This document shows positions 48,238 to 58,900 of a stretch of 64,000 nt of DNA, piece by piece. Source of the DNA: Tritrichomonas musculus (Eukaryota > Parabasalia > Tritrichomonadida > Tritrichomonadidae); NCBI GenBank assembly GCA_039105265.1, contig JAPFFF010000045.1, positions 620,001 through 684,000 of the forward strand. The letters are read 5' to 3'. The position numbers and the translations under genes were made by a program. The first letter of the stretch is position 1. Each line of letters opens with the position of its first letter. A model generated the notes under the pieces. That model was not told where the DNA came from and made no database searches. It saw nothing but the letters and a program-made list of their open reading frames with translations.

Positions 48238-50727
48238 TTATTCAGGTACTTTGATATCATATCCTTCTGCTGCTGATAGTCTCTCAATCTTTTGTTTAGA
48301 CATTTGAATCTTATATTCAATATATCCGCAACCCTTACCGTAAACTGTATCAATCCAGACGGCGATATTATTATTTGAAACCTCCTTTAACGTTTGAATA
48401 TCTGATGGGCTAGCAACCTTGATATAAACTATTGTTTCATTAACATCAGTACCTGCGGGTGCAACTTTCTGAATTAAGTAATTAATGTTTTCGATAATGG
48501 TCTTAAACTCAGGATTCCAGTTATTAATATCTCTAGACCATTTACCGGTTTCGAAGATGATTGTCTTTTTAGATTTGTTTATGAAATCTTGTATGAGAGC
48601 AATACATTTCTTGTTATAATCAGATTTTTGTGTTTTCCTGTAATTCATCCATTCAACGTAATTCATCGGCTTCAAATTATGTTCTGTTTCAATTGCTTTC
48701 TTAACGGGATTATCAAAGTGATATACAAATAATGCATTTGATATAGTAAGATAATTAACAACTTTTGATAATGGTTGTATTTCACTGAATATCTCCCAAT
48801 AAACCTTCCATATCTTAGAAAAGAGACTACTCCAGAATGAATTTGGTGATGCTCTGGTGCTGACTCTTGGTTTTCCTAATCTCAAATCAGAATAGTATTG
48901 AATGTACGGAGCGAGTCGTGTTTTGCTTGAGTCTTGAAGAATATATTTACCTGTATCCCAATCGATTTTCTCTTTGCTTTTCTCAAACATTTCATCAAGC
49001 CAGACATTAAATGGTAATTTCTTTCGTTCTTCTGCTGTAGTAACCATTGTTTTCCAAACCTTCTTGTAAGGAGAAGCAAATACAAGCTTGTATCCGTTAA
49101 TGATTTGTGGAACACCTCGTTTATCAACTAATATAATATCATCAACTTTATCACCGTTCAGGTCTGTTATCTCAATCTCTCCTGATGGGTCTTTAGCGTT
49201 GGTTGGAAGTAATCTGTATTTTGGTTTTCCGTCCGGGTCAAGATGTGTGTGACAATAAACTTTAGCTTGGTCTCGTGTAGCGGCTGAAGGAATGTATTTA
49301 ACTCTGTAATTTCCGTTAATGATTATATCAAGGAAGTTTTGTTTGTAAAATGAACTGTTTTGGGTGTGTGATTGAATATCTAAGTTCCCAAATTTACCGA
49401 TATTGCTAAGAACTGTTGGCGCATCTCTGTTTTCACGTTTACCTGTTGTTTTGATTTCTTGTTTGTATTGTTGCAATAATCGTTGAATATCTTCTTCAGA
49501 TGTTGGTGACTCAAATGCTGCTCCTTTCTTAAAACGTGATTCATCGAAAGTATTAAGCTGATTGAACTTAACTTTTTTGGCAGGTCTCTTTACACGTTCA
49601 TTGTACTGTTGAAACGTTTCATTAAGTTCTGTTTCATCATCCTCGTTAGCAATAAATGTTGTATCATCATCCATTTTATTACTCGAAAAATTATTATTAT
49701 TATTGTTTGTTATTGGTTTGATTGGTTGTATGACATCAGAGCCTTTGATAGGTTTTCTATTAATGATTGTGTCAAACACTCTGAAGAATGATGATAAGCC
49801 TGTAATTGATTTTCGTTCACTGGCGATATCAATGTTTCTCTTCATATTATCTCTAATAGTTTCTAGTGTTTGATGTAATGCATCAACGTTTTCTTTCGCT
49901 TGTTCATCAAGTTTGTTTTGTGGTTTCTTTGCTGCTTCATAACATCTTGGTAGTACTTTGATCCATGGCTGGTTATAGCCTAAATGCTCAAGCAATTCTA
50001 TATCATCATCTACCTGATCGTAAGGAGACAGCAACAAGGATGATAGGTTATCTTCTTCTTCTTCTTCTAATTCTGGGAAGTTGAATGATATTGATGGCAG
50101 GGAATCTTCTTGCTCTAAAAAACTTGTATTCATTGATTCATCAGAATCACTCGGAGTTATACGTTTTCTTCTCGGAGTTCTTCGTTTATTGCTGTCAGGT
50201 GTTGGTTCATGAATGCCTGACCTCTTTCTTCTTCCTTTGGTGGTTTGTGGTGTTTGAATCTTTCTCGGTGGTTTGATGGGTGATGAACGAAAACCGTCAG
50301 AACTATAATTTAAATCATCGTTGACAACAATATTAAAGTAATTGATAATTGTATCAAGACTTTTTTTATCTGTTGTGTACTCTCTTAAACTAAGGAATTG
50401 ATTACCTTTGCTTTTAATACCTGCATTGATTTTGTTCATCAATGAAACAAATCGACGAAACTTGACTTTCATTTCACGAATCTTTCCGACACTTCTTCCT
50501 GTATATTCATTGTTTTGTATCAAATACAACAAATTAATTAAATCATTGGGGTGTTCTAGTTTGTATGTACTGAGAAACGTGTTCCTAAAATAATCTGTCG
50601 GGTCCTCTAGTTCATAATCATCATCAGGTTTAGATACCTCACTATCAAATATAGTTTCATCATCAATATTACCACTTAAATCTAATTCAAAGCTATCAGA
50701 TGAATTATTTTTATCTTGTTTTGACAT
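48238..50727 (-). CDS. Maverick large protein of unknown function
   Basis: 829 residues. The first 230 are acidic and low in complexity with basic islands (RKIQTPQTTKGRRKRSG). The middle and C-terminal parts look folded: ITDLNGDKVDDIILVDKRG near residues 525-545 resembles an FG-GAP/EF-hand-like calcium loop, followed by PQIINGYKLVF. The last 350 residues are rich in Trp and Tyr with no recognised family. It is divergent from the fibre-like gene, with about 20 bases between starts. It could be a structural protein or carry the terminal-protein function needed for protein-primed replication; neither is shown. Confidence 0.55.
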   Translation of the reverse strand: MSKQDKNNSSDSFELDLSGNIDDETIFDSEVSKPDDDYELEDPTDYFRNTFLSTYKLEHPNDLINLLYLIQNNEYTGRSVGKIREMKVKFRRFVSLMNKINAGIKSKGNQFLSLREYTTDKKSLDTIINYFNIVVNDDLNYSSDGFRSSPIKPPRKIQTPQTTKGRRKRSGIHEPTPDSNKRRTPRRKRITPSDSDESMNTSFLEQEDSLPSISFNFPELEEEEEDNLSSLLLSPYDQVDDDIELLEHLGYNQPWIKVLPRCYEAAKKPQNKLDEQAKENVDALHQTLETIRDNMKRNIDIASERKSITGLSSFFRVFDTIINRKPIKGSDVIQPIKPITNNNNNNFSSNKMDDDTTFIANEDDETELNETFQQYNERVKRPAKKVKFNQLNTFDESRFKKGAAFESPTSEEDIQRLLQQYKQEIKTTGKRENRDAPTVLSNIGKFGNLDIQSHTQNSSFYKQNFLDIIINGNYRVKYIPSAATRDQAKVYCHTHLDPDGKPKYRLLPTNAKDPSGEIEITDLNGDKVDDIILVDKRGVPQIINGYKLVFASPYKKVWKTMVTTAEERKKLPFNVWLDEMFEKSKEKIDWDTGKYILQDSSKTRLAPYIQYYSDLRLGKPRVSTRASPNSFWSSLFSKIWKVYWEIFSEIQPLSKVVNYLTISNALFVYHFDNPVKKAIETEHNLKPMNYVEWMNYRKTQKSDYNKKCIALIQDFINKSKKTIIFETGKWSRDINNWNPEFKTIIENINYLIQKVAPAGTDVNETIVYIKVASPSDIQTLKEVSNNNIAVWIDTVYGKGCGYIEYKIQMSKQKIERLSAAEGYDIKVPE

Positions 50728-50748
50728 TGTTTAGTTTCTAATAAATTG

Positions 50749-53700
50749 ATGTTTACGATCGAGCAGAGCGGTCACGTAACAAAAACAAATACTATTGACG
50801 GATTAATTAACGAATACATTAAAAGATATGTCGATAATTATGTTATCAAAGGTGATTCATCGAACGGTCACGGAATCACAGAGGAACAATTGAATGAAGC
50901 TGTTAACGGATTGCGTGATTATGTTATCAACAATTATGCTTTATCAACTGATATACCCAAACCAATTGATTTAACGAATTATGCATTGAAGACGGATATA
51001 CCAGAAGTACTCAAAAATAGTGAGTTACAATTGAACATAAAAGAACTATTACCGGACGAAATGTTTCAGAAATTGATGGCTGATGATGTTAAACCATTAT
51101 CAGCTAAAGCATCAACGTGTTTAACAAGTATGGCAGCTAATGAAGCTCTTCAGGAGGCTTTGGATGTTTGTGCCGGACAATATGTTCCAAAAGATGATTT
51201 GAAGAATTACATCACGAGAGATAATTTGAATGTATCAACTGAATACACAATTGAAACTAAGACATATATGTTTCCTAATACAGGACCAATACCAGAAGAA
51301 TATGAAGAAAACGGAATGGATACATCTCACGTTTTACCGTTCAAAGAAGGAACACATTTGGTTGGTTATAAAGTAGACAATAGTGGTGATATATTCCATT
51401 TTGATATCAGATTTAAGACAAATGAATTATATGCTGATGATGAATATAACGTTAAACAACATGAAGCTGAAGGATTTGAAAGTGAAGGTGAGTATTTTGA
51501 ATTAGTGTGGGATGAAGTGACTGGAGCAGTTTATGATAAATATCAATACCTTCCGATAACAATAACATTAGCAGAAACAGAAGAAAGATTAGCTTTGAAG
51601 AGTGATATCCCTGAACCAGTTGACTTGACAGCGTATTATACAAGCGCACAAGCTGATGAGAAGTTTGTTGATGAGGATGAATTGGCTTATGAATTAGATA
51701 AGTATGAAACGAAAACAGTCGCTGAAGGTAAATATGCATTGAAAAGTGAGATTCCAGAAATAATTGATAAAACAATTACTTTCAATCAAGAATTAGAATT
51801 AACTTATGATGAAGGTAATAGTATTAATACTCTTTCGGCTCTTTATACTAATGCAAGCCAATATTTAGAAAAATGGGAACAATACGGAATGTTATTTGAT
51901 GGATATGATAAAACTGATGAAAACATTAAATATAAAGGAATATTCACTATATCAAGTATTAATAATAATGATTATGTTTTAAATAATGGTGTTCAAAATA
52001 TAGCATTAACATTAGAAATGAGTTCAAGTTGCGGAGTTGTTTATGATTTTGATAACCAACACAGAATCAATGTAATAAGTTGTTATATTGCAAATGAAGA
52101 TTATGATGAAACAAACAAAAACTGTGTTGTTAATCTTGCATTTCTCGAAGATAAATATGCATTGAAAAGTGATATTAAAGATGTTGACCTGACAGCTTAT
52201 TTTACTAGTGCACAAGCTGATGAGAAGTTTGTTGATGAAGATGAATTGGCTTATGAATTAAATAAGTATGCATTGAAAACAGAAATCCCAACAATTCCAA
52301 CAGATTTGGTTAATGAATCTGCATTGAATACTGCATTATACGGAACTGAATTGAATATTGAATATCCAGCAAACTTATATGACGGTGCATATATTACCCC
52401 TAAGCTCCCAAATGCTGGAGTTCATTTGGTATTTGATGTTAATTGGGGAGATAATCAAGATGATGATATAATGCATATTGATGTAGTATTTAAACCAAAT
52501 GGTTCTACTAGCACTTATGACAGCATGGACAGGTATGATAGCAATGGCAAACGCATTGATAGAATAATATGGCGTTATGATGATGGACAAATTGTATATG
52601 TATCATATATTGCAGCACATAGAAATAATAATCCAATAGCATATAATTTCATTAGAGCCCAAATCGAATCGCCATTTATCAAAACCGCAAATGTTGCTGA
52701 TGAAAGTCCAGAACAAATCACAATTCAATGTACGCAGAATGATAGTGGTTGTGTAGTCCCAGATGCTGATATACGAAGGGTATTAACAACCAAAAATATT
52801 ATTGTAAAGTTCAAACGAAATGCTGATGATGCGACATATGAAGAAGCTGAATACGAATATTCTGGACGAAAGAGTGCAAATCTCATATACAAATCAACCA
52901 GCGGAGAGTCAAGTGAATTGATAGATATTCGTGTAGCTACACGTATTGTTTCATTGAGAGCTGAGGATGATACACTAACCAATATTTATGATGCATCTAT
53001 CACATTAATCAGCATCCGACCTGTGAATGATGATATGATTACTTCGGTGAAATATGTAAATGATAACTTTGCACTGAAAACAGAATTGACCCGTGCTATT
53101 GACCAAGTGAAGAGTGAAATTCCTGAACCTGTCGATTTGTCGGGTTATGTATCAAAAAATAATGATGGGTCATTAACGATTAATAGTACCGAAAGTAATA
53201 TTGCAAGTTTCTTTAGTTCTATTGATTCTAATACACTTGCTTTATTTAGATTTGGATATAATGATACTTATAATACTGTCTTTATGTATAGGTCTTCAAA
53301 AACTGCTGATACTGGTGAAGTATTTATATATGTTGATGGTCATAGATTTCAATCATTTAGCATGTTTGGTACTGCAAGAAATACAACAATTGATTCAAAT
53401 TTACATGTTTCTGGCAAGATAACATCAAACGGTTCAAATACAATCACACATTACTCACCGATTGAATCAGCAATGAACTCTGTTAGTGATTTTGTTATAG
53501 GTTCTCCAGTGTATATGACAGGTAAGGTTTACAAACATGTTGGTGATGAATGGAAACCATCAACAGCAGATGATACAACTGATTGTATTTGTAGTGTAAA
53601 GACATCAGGAACATGGAAAGAATATGTCGGCATATGTGTCAGAATCGATGACAAAAATAAATGTATAACATTCGCAAGTCATGGTGATTATCTTTTGAAA

Positions 53701-53874
53701 GTTAATGATTCTTCATGTTATGGTATCGGTGATGAAGTGTTTATAGATAATGAAGACAATAAGCTGAAAGTTCTTAGTGGTGAAACTGCGATAACATCAA
53801 AAATAAAACGTATGACTGTCGGAATCATCACAAGTATCATTGATGAAAGAACATTAGCTGTATTCAAAGAGTAA
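50749..53874 (+). CDS. Maverick spike/fibre-like repeat protein
   Basis: 1041 residues from the ATG at 50749. The shaft-like part repeats a short unit, (Y/F)ALK(S/T)DIPxxxDLT, about eight times between residues 60 and 790. One longer unit (TSAQADEKFVDEDELAYEL) occurs twice, also as a DNA-level direct repeat near 51640 and 52195. Between the repeats are beta-rich globular inserts. The C-terminal 250 residues (VIGSPVYMTGKVYKHVGDEW onward) look like a separate beta domain. Repeats of this kind are typical of trimeric phage and viral fibres. The inferred role is an attachment spike of a virion; neither trimerisation nor a receptor is shown. Confidence 0.65.
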   Translation: MFTIEQSGHVTKTNTIDGLINEYIKRYVDNYVIKGDSSNGHGITEEQLNEAVNGLRDYVINNYALSTDIPKPIDLTNYALKTDIPEVLKNSELQLNIKELLPDEMFQKLMADDVKPLSAKASTCLTSMAANEALQEALDVCAGQYVPKDDLKNYITRDNLNVSTEYTIETKTYMFPNTGPIPEEYEENGMDTSHVLPFKEGTHLVGYKVDNSGDIFHFDIRFKTNELYADDEYNVKQHEAEGFESEGEYFELVWDEVTGAVYDKYQYLPITITLAETEERLALKSDIPEPVDLTAYYTSAQADEKFVDEDELAYELDKYETKTVAEGKYALKSEIPEIIDKTITFNQELELTYDEGNSINTLSALYTNASQYLEKWEQYGMLFDGYDKTDENIKYKGIFTISSINNNDYVLNNGVQNIALTLEMSSSCGVVYDFDNQHRINVISCYIANEDYDETNKNCVVNLAFLEDKYALKSDIKDVDLTAYFTSAQADEKFVDEDELAYELNKYALKTEIPTIPTDLVNESALNTALYGTELNIEYPANLYDGAYITPKLPNAGVHLVFDVNWGDNQDDDIMHIDVVFKPNGSTSTYDSMDRYDSNGKRIDRIIWRYDDGQIVYVSYIAAHRNNNPIAYNFIRAQIESPFIKTANVADESPEQITIQCTQNDSGCVVPDADIRRVLTTKNIIVKFKRNADDATYEEAEYEYSGRKSANLIYKSTSGESSELIDIRVATRIVSLRAEDDTLTNIYDASITLISIRPVNDDMITSVKYVNDNFALKTELTRAIDQVKSEIPEPVDLSGYVSKNNDGSLTINSTESNIASFFSSIDSNTLALFRFGYNDTYNTVFMYRSSKTADTGEVFIYVDGHRFQSFSMFGTARNTTIDSNLHVSGKITSNGSNTITHYSPIESAMNSVSDFVIGSPVYMTGKVYKHVGDEWKPSTADDTTDCICSVKTSGTWKEYVGICVRIDDKNKCITFASHGDYLLKVNDSSCYGIGDEVFIDNEDNKLKVLSGETAITSKIKRMTVGIITSIIDERTLAVFKE

Positions 53875-53920
53875 ATCAATTGAAATTCATTAATGAACGG
53901 CATTTAGGGGCGGCATTTTT

Positions 53921-53975
53921 GATTTCAATTGAAGGTTAAAAATATCTCTTTTTATATCCCTTTTTATTTTTCATT
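53921..53975 (+). promoter_or_regulatory. Maverick intergenic inverted block, copy b
   Basis: TTTCAATTGAAGGTTAAAA followed by TATCTCTTTTTATATCCCTT. Its reverse complement recurs at 55065-55111, so the two copies flank the gene 53998-55062. A shorter related pair lies at 45614 and 61019. Confidence 0.7.
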
Positions 53976-53997
53976 TTGATTTTTTATTTTTTATAAA

Positions 53998-55062
53998 ATG
54001 ACAGTCATTCAAACAAATCATAACAATGAAAGCTCTTCAGTTGTTGAATCCTCATCAGTCAAATCATTTAATCCAAATCAACTAATGATTGAACAAGCAA
54101 ACAGACTTCTTAATTTGTTCCTCAGTGATAAACAAATCAGAAATAATATTTTGTCAAAATCTGCAAAAGAAGACATTGAACGACTATTTGATTTGATTAA
54201 TGATAATCGTTCAAAGTATGTGTTAAAGATTCCACGATACAGTGATTTAATGGATAATGTATTTAACGCATTCAAAGCCATACCGTCCATTAATGACCTT
54301 CATTCATCAAAACCAGTGATTCAGGTCTTTGAAGAAATAAAGAAAGAACGTACAGATACTGTTGAGATAAAGAAATTCATCAGAAAATGTAACTTTGAAT
54401 TCATGGGGTATCATTGTAATCATTCAACGATTGATGAAAAGTGTGATAAGATATATAAAAACATTACTGATATCTATAAAAGCGCTGAGTACGGGGTTTA
54501 CAAAAGATTTGTATCAAAATGTGTATCTATCATGAGGTGTATTTGCATTAACGATGACGCTGAGAGTTATGTTCCGAATGAAGAAGACAAGGAAATGATG
54601 AGATGCGGTTGTTATACACCGCCAGACACATATGAGGTTTGGATGCTACGAATCGACCCGTCATTGATTCAAGACGTCATTGATAACATTATTCAATTGA
54701 ACGGAAAGATAGCTGAATGTAATTCAAAATCAGTCAAAACATGTTCAAAATGTGAAGCCATTAAACGAAAGTATGAGTATTGTGTTCGCGAGCTACAAGA
54801 TATGAGAGATGATTTGAAAGAACAAACAAAAGCTGATGAAGAATACAAAGAACAACCAGCTGAGAACAAATATAATATTGATTCATTTATGACAAAGAAC
54901 TACCCAACCATGGAACGATTCACCCTATCTGACGTCCAAAAGAAGTATAAAACATCATTCGGATTGTTTGTGAAGCAAGATGAACTGGCATCAATGATTG
55001 AAAAAACAGGTAGATTCAATATAACGTCGTCAAAGAACGTCAAATATGTTAACAGAAAGTGA
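53998..55062 (+). CDS. Maverick protein with Cys cluster and winged-helix-like tail
   Basis: 354 residues. A Ser-rich N-terminus and a helical part (LLNLFLSDKQIRNNILSKSA) precede a region with many cysteines (about residues 128-265: CNFEFMGYHCNH; MRCICI; MRCGCY; CSKCEAIKRKYEYC), which may bind zinc. The last 60 residues (ERFTLSDVQKKYKTSFGLFV) have the helix-turn-strand pattern of a winged helix. The function is unknown; DNA binding is plausible. The gene is precisely bracketed by an inverted pair of intergenic blocks, unlike any other gene in the element. Confidence 0.5.
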   Translation: MTVIQTNHNNESSSVVESSSVKSFNPNQLMIEQANRLLNLFLSDKQIRNNILSKSAKEDIERLFDLINDNRSKYVLKIPRYSDLMDNVFNAFKAIPSINDLHSSKPVIQVFEEIKKERTDTVEIKKFIRKCNFEFMGYHCNHSTIDEKCDKIYKNITDIYKSAEYGVYKRFVSKCVSIMRCICINDDAESYVPNEEDKEMMRCGCYTPPDTYEVWMLRIDPSLIQDVIDNIIQLNGKIAECNSKSVKTCSKCEAIKRKYEYCVRELQDMRDDLKEQTKADEEYKEQPAENKYNIDSFMTKNYPTMERFTLSDVQKKYKTSFGLFVKQDELASMIEKTGRFNITSSKNVKYVNRK

Positions 55063-55064
55063 AA

Positions 55065-55180
55065 ATGAAAAGGGATATAAAAAGAGATATTTTTAACCTT
55101 CAATCGAAATCGAAATAATGACCTATAGTTTAGGTATCAGTCATCAAAATCATTCAATGATTATTATTTTTGGTGTTTCA
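55065..55180 (-). promoter_or_regulatory. Maverick intergenic inverted block, copy c, with hairpin
   Basis: It contains TTTTTAACCTTCAATCGAAA, the reverse complement of copy b, then ATGACCTATAGTTTAGGTAT CAGTCAT, whose ends pair (ATGAC/GTCAT). The same arrangement recurs at 61019-61110. Confidence 0.7.
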
Positions 55181-55228
55181 ATCGAATGAAACCAATGATA
55201 ACAAAAATAAAACATATTAATGCATCAT

Positions 55229-55876
55229 TTAAATCAAATCATGTTGATGTTTAAATCGATTGATATATACACCGACTGTTTTATTTTCAACATCACGAAG
55301 TAAAACAAATTCATTACCTGATTTTGATATATTATGGTGTAGTACTTTATAAATATTATCAGTAATCTTTGCATAAAACTTGTCTTCATTATTTGATTCA
55401 TCAAAGTAATAATAATACTTGTTTTCTTCAAACTCTCTTCTTTCTGTCTTTGTTTCATAGAAATCAATAATCATAGCTTCATCAGGTATATCATCAACAA
55501 ACTCATATTGAATACTTAGATGTGATGATTTATTTTGTTGATTTTCTGTTGGTGAAACCCATCGAAGATTAGATAAATGGTAATCACTCCTATCATGACT
55601 GATATGATCGACTTGAGTTTTATGTTCAGGGTCATCATTAGTTATAAATTGCTTTGCTACAAGAATATGTTTATAATATATTTTGTTATTTAGGCTTACA
55701 CACGGATAAACATTTTGTCTGTATTCACCTTCAGCTAATATTCGTCCTGTTTTCTTCTTTCTGATGTTATAAGGGAAAGTTGTTTGAATCTCATAATCAT
55801 TTTCAAAGTCTTTCAACGGTTCAAATTCGGCTTGATCAACAGTTTCAATTTGTGCTTGTTCAGTTGGTTGACTCAT
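55229..55876 (-). CDS. Maverick HNH endonuclease (homing-type)
   Basis: 215 residues. The core reads QVDHISHDRSDYHLSNLRWV followed by SPTENQQNKSSH, the classic HNH_3/NUMOD-associated nuclease signature (VDHxxxDxxxNxxxNLRWVxxxxNxxN). An upstream part (GRILAEGEYRQNVYPCVSLN) resembles the NUMOD-like DNA-binding strand found in free-standing homing endonucleases. It probably nicks or cuts DNA and may spread itself or a neighbour between element copies. It lies directly upstream of the polymerase gene on the same strand sense and beside the bracketed 354-residue gene. A TTTTTTTATTTTTG motif precedes its ATG. Confidence 0.82.
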   Translation of the reverse strand: MSQPTEQAQIETVDQAEFEPLKDFENDYEIQTTFPYNIRKKKTGRILAEGEYRQNVYPCVSLNNKIYYKHILVAKQFITNDDPEHKTQVDHISHDRSDYHLSNLRWVSPTENQQNKSSHLSIQYEFVDDIPDEAMIIDFYETKTERREFEENKYYYYFDESNNEDKFYAKITDNIYKVLHHNISKSGNEFVLLRDVENKTVGVYINRFKHQHDLI

Positions 55877-55930
55877 TTATAACAAAAATAAAAAAATGAT
55901 TTTTTAAAATAAAATCATCAAATTAATTGT

Positions 55931-58900
55931 TTAATGGTTTTCAATGAAATATTTTGATGCATTCATTCCGTGAATGTAGGGACAACAACACTGATTCGAT
56001 AACACTAACATTTTTGTATGAGCTGCTGTTAAAGCATTTTTGATGACCGTTATCTTACTCATCAGTTGTGAATTCATTTGAAGGTTTATGTTCTTGCCTT
56101 TCATTACTGTCTGTCCGTCGATGACTTCTTTATAATCACTTGATTTGATGTTGTTCTTCTTCAATGAAACACCTTTGAGCTTTAATGAAATTGTTTTGTC
56201 ATCTGACCAAATCGTATAACACTTAGCGCACAAAGCAATTTGATTTGCTCCGAACTTTTCTACACAGCATCCGAGAATCTTTTTCTCATCATATACATCA
56301 TTGATTGCAGGGTTTGGCATGAAGCTATAAATGTGTTTGTCATAAAATGTTTTGTCTTTGATGACGTAATCAAACAGCTGATTAATCGGTTTATTCATAT
56401 CACCAGCAATAGACATGTACAGACTGTCTGTATCGACCGAGTTAAAATGAATTTTATTCATGTCAATGCATTTGTATAGAAAGTCATAAAGAAAAGTCAA
56501 ATACCAGTATTTCGCATTATCCAAGGTCCAGAATGATTCCTGAAGACATGTATTACATTTGAATGAATGAGGTTGTGATTGTATCAAATAACAATCATTT
56601 GACAATTTACATCCATTGCGATAAGTATCGGATGCTATCAATTGAAAGGCTTTATTTTTATCAACAATTCTGACTTTGTTGAAGTTCTCTGAATTCATAC
56701 CGTCATATCCGTAACTACCGTTCATGCTAATCTTATAGAACTTTTCATTTCCGTGTGCCTTTCCCGACAATATATCTTGACGCTTCTTCATAAACTCGCA
56801 AACAAATTGATTGAATCCGTCATGTGCCTCATATAAACTTAAGCTCTTAATGTCATCAACAATAAGTCCGTGGTCAATCAAAAACCATAAAAGGTAATTC
56901 GAGAACGTCATAAATGTTCCGCATGTATCAAGAAGCATTGTCAGCTTTCTTGTTTCTTTATCGGCTGAATTCAGTTTATTGTCTTTCATATATTTGTACA
57001 TATAACTTCCTATCGTTTGTTCATCATTCATTATATTGATATTTCTAAACACAGGGGGAAAGTTAATCAAATCATTAATTTTATTTTTCGGACATCTCAA
57101 TTTGACTTCAGCTTTGAATATAAACTCAGGGTTAGTATTAAATCGCTTCTTTGAATGAATGATATTCATTGCAGCATTGAATACCTTTTCATTCTTGTTT
57201 CCATCTTCATCATAAACATCAAATCGTTTTATAAATGAACCAGGCATGTACATGATTCCTCCGTGATAAGGATTAAATGAATGTTTTACTGAACTGAATG
57301 ATGAAGGATACAATGAATTGAAATCAATACCAGCTACATGTGAGACTATGTTTGAAGTGTCATAGCTAATGATTCTGTCATTAACGGCATCATATTTGAG
57401 TTTATTGATTAATGTTTGACCTCTAATGTTCACTCGATGAAGTACATTTGATAACCCTCCCGTTATATTCTCTCTCAAGTTGTAGTATTCTTTTTCATCA
57501 GTTATGAGTGTAGGGAGGTGATGGAGCTTGCAGAATTTCTTCAATTGTATTTTGGTTCTTGTTATCTTATCATCATCTCTTTGTCTCAAACGATTACATT
57601 CAGCACAAGCCAACAAACAGTTATCAATCTGATGTCCTTTGTTGTTATCTATTCTGTCAAGTGTTGGTTTGTTTTCATATGTGAAGTGTTCACCACACAA
57701 ATGACATTTACCTGTTTCATTTGATTCATACATTTTCATGAAAGCTTCAAAATCCTTTTCACTAACACATTTTGATATATCACGTTGATTTTGGTTCATT
57801 TGAAGCGATGAATCGCCTTTTTGCAAGCAAAAATTATGTTTCATGTCTTGCTTTCGATAGTTATCACATTTATTAATCCACCATTTCTTTGTTGGTTTGA
57901 ATGTGTTTGATTTGTTTATGGTTTCATAGTCGTTCTTCGGGTTGAAATCTTTGTAAGCGAGAGCATATTTGATACATGAAGCGTTCTTTGACAATGAAAG
58001 ATTACTTATCAAATCAACTTTATATTCAGCATTCATTTGAATAAGGTTGTCAATAGGTTTAATCATCATTTCAACATCATTGTCGTTGTATGACAACAAG
58101 TAATCCCAACGTGTTGGAAACCTCTTTGAATCTATCAAATACTCTTCATAATCAGCTTTCGTTAATGGATTCTTTTGATTGAGATAACTGTAGAAGTCTT
58201 CATATTTGAACGGTTCACTCTTTGACAACACTTCATTATAATTCTCGCTGTTGATTGCTTCATAAGGAAATACACCTTTCGAACTGTTAGATATACCGCC
58301 AAAATCGATTCCAAACTGTTTGAGTGTTCCTCCAGCAACGAATGCTTGTGCATCAATGAACCTCAATCGAATAGGATACTTTGATGATTTCAATATAAAT
58401 TGTTTCAATGATGTAGCTGTTCCAATCATTCCGCTATCGATAGACCAATGATTTTTTATCAATTGCTCTTTGAATAAGTTTGAATCAAATCGTGATGAAT
58501 TAAAACCGAATACTGTTATTGTTTTCAATGATGTATCTATTTTATTGAGTTCATCTTCTGATTTACCTTTAATAAAGCTCTTCAAATGATTCAATTTATC
58601 AACATACACATCACAGCCAACAACAAATAACCAGTCAATCCAATTAGCTATGAAGTCATTTGTTCGTATGTCAAAGTTCTTTGTTATCAATCCTTTATCA
58701 AGCTTCACACATGATGAAACACTCAAAGGAATCAATCGAGAATTGATAACTGATTTATCACTGACTTTCTTTTCAATCTTTTGCTCCATTGTTTCAAAAT
58801 CATAAGTGATATAATGCTTTGTTGGCTTCCATGATAAACCGTATGAAAGACAATACAAATAAACAGGATTGTTTAAGATGTGCGGACAATATGGTAAAGC

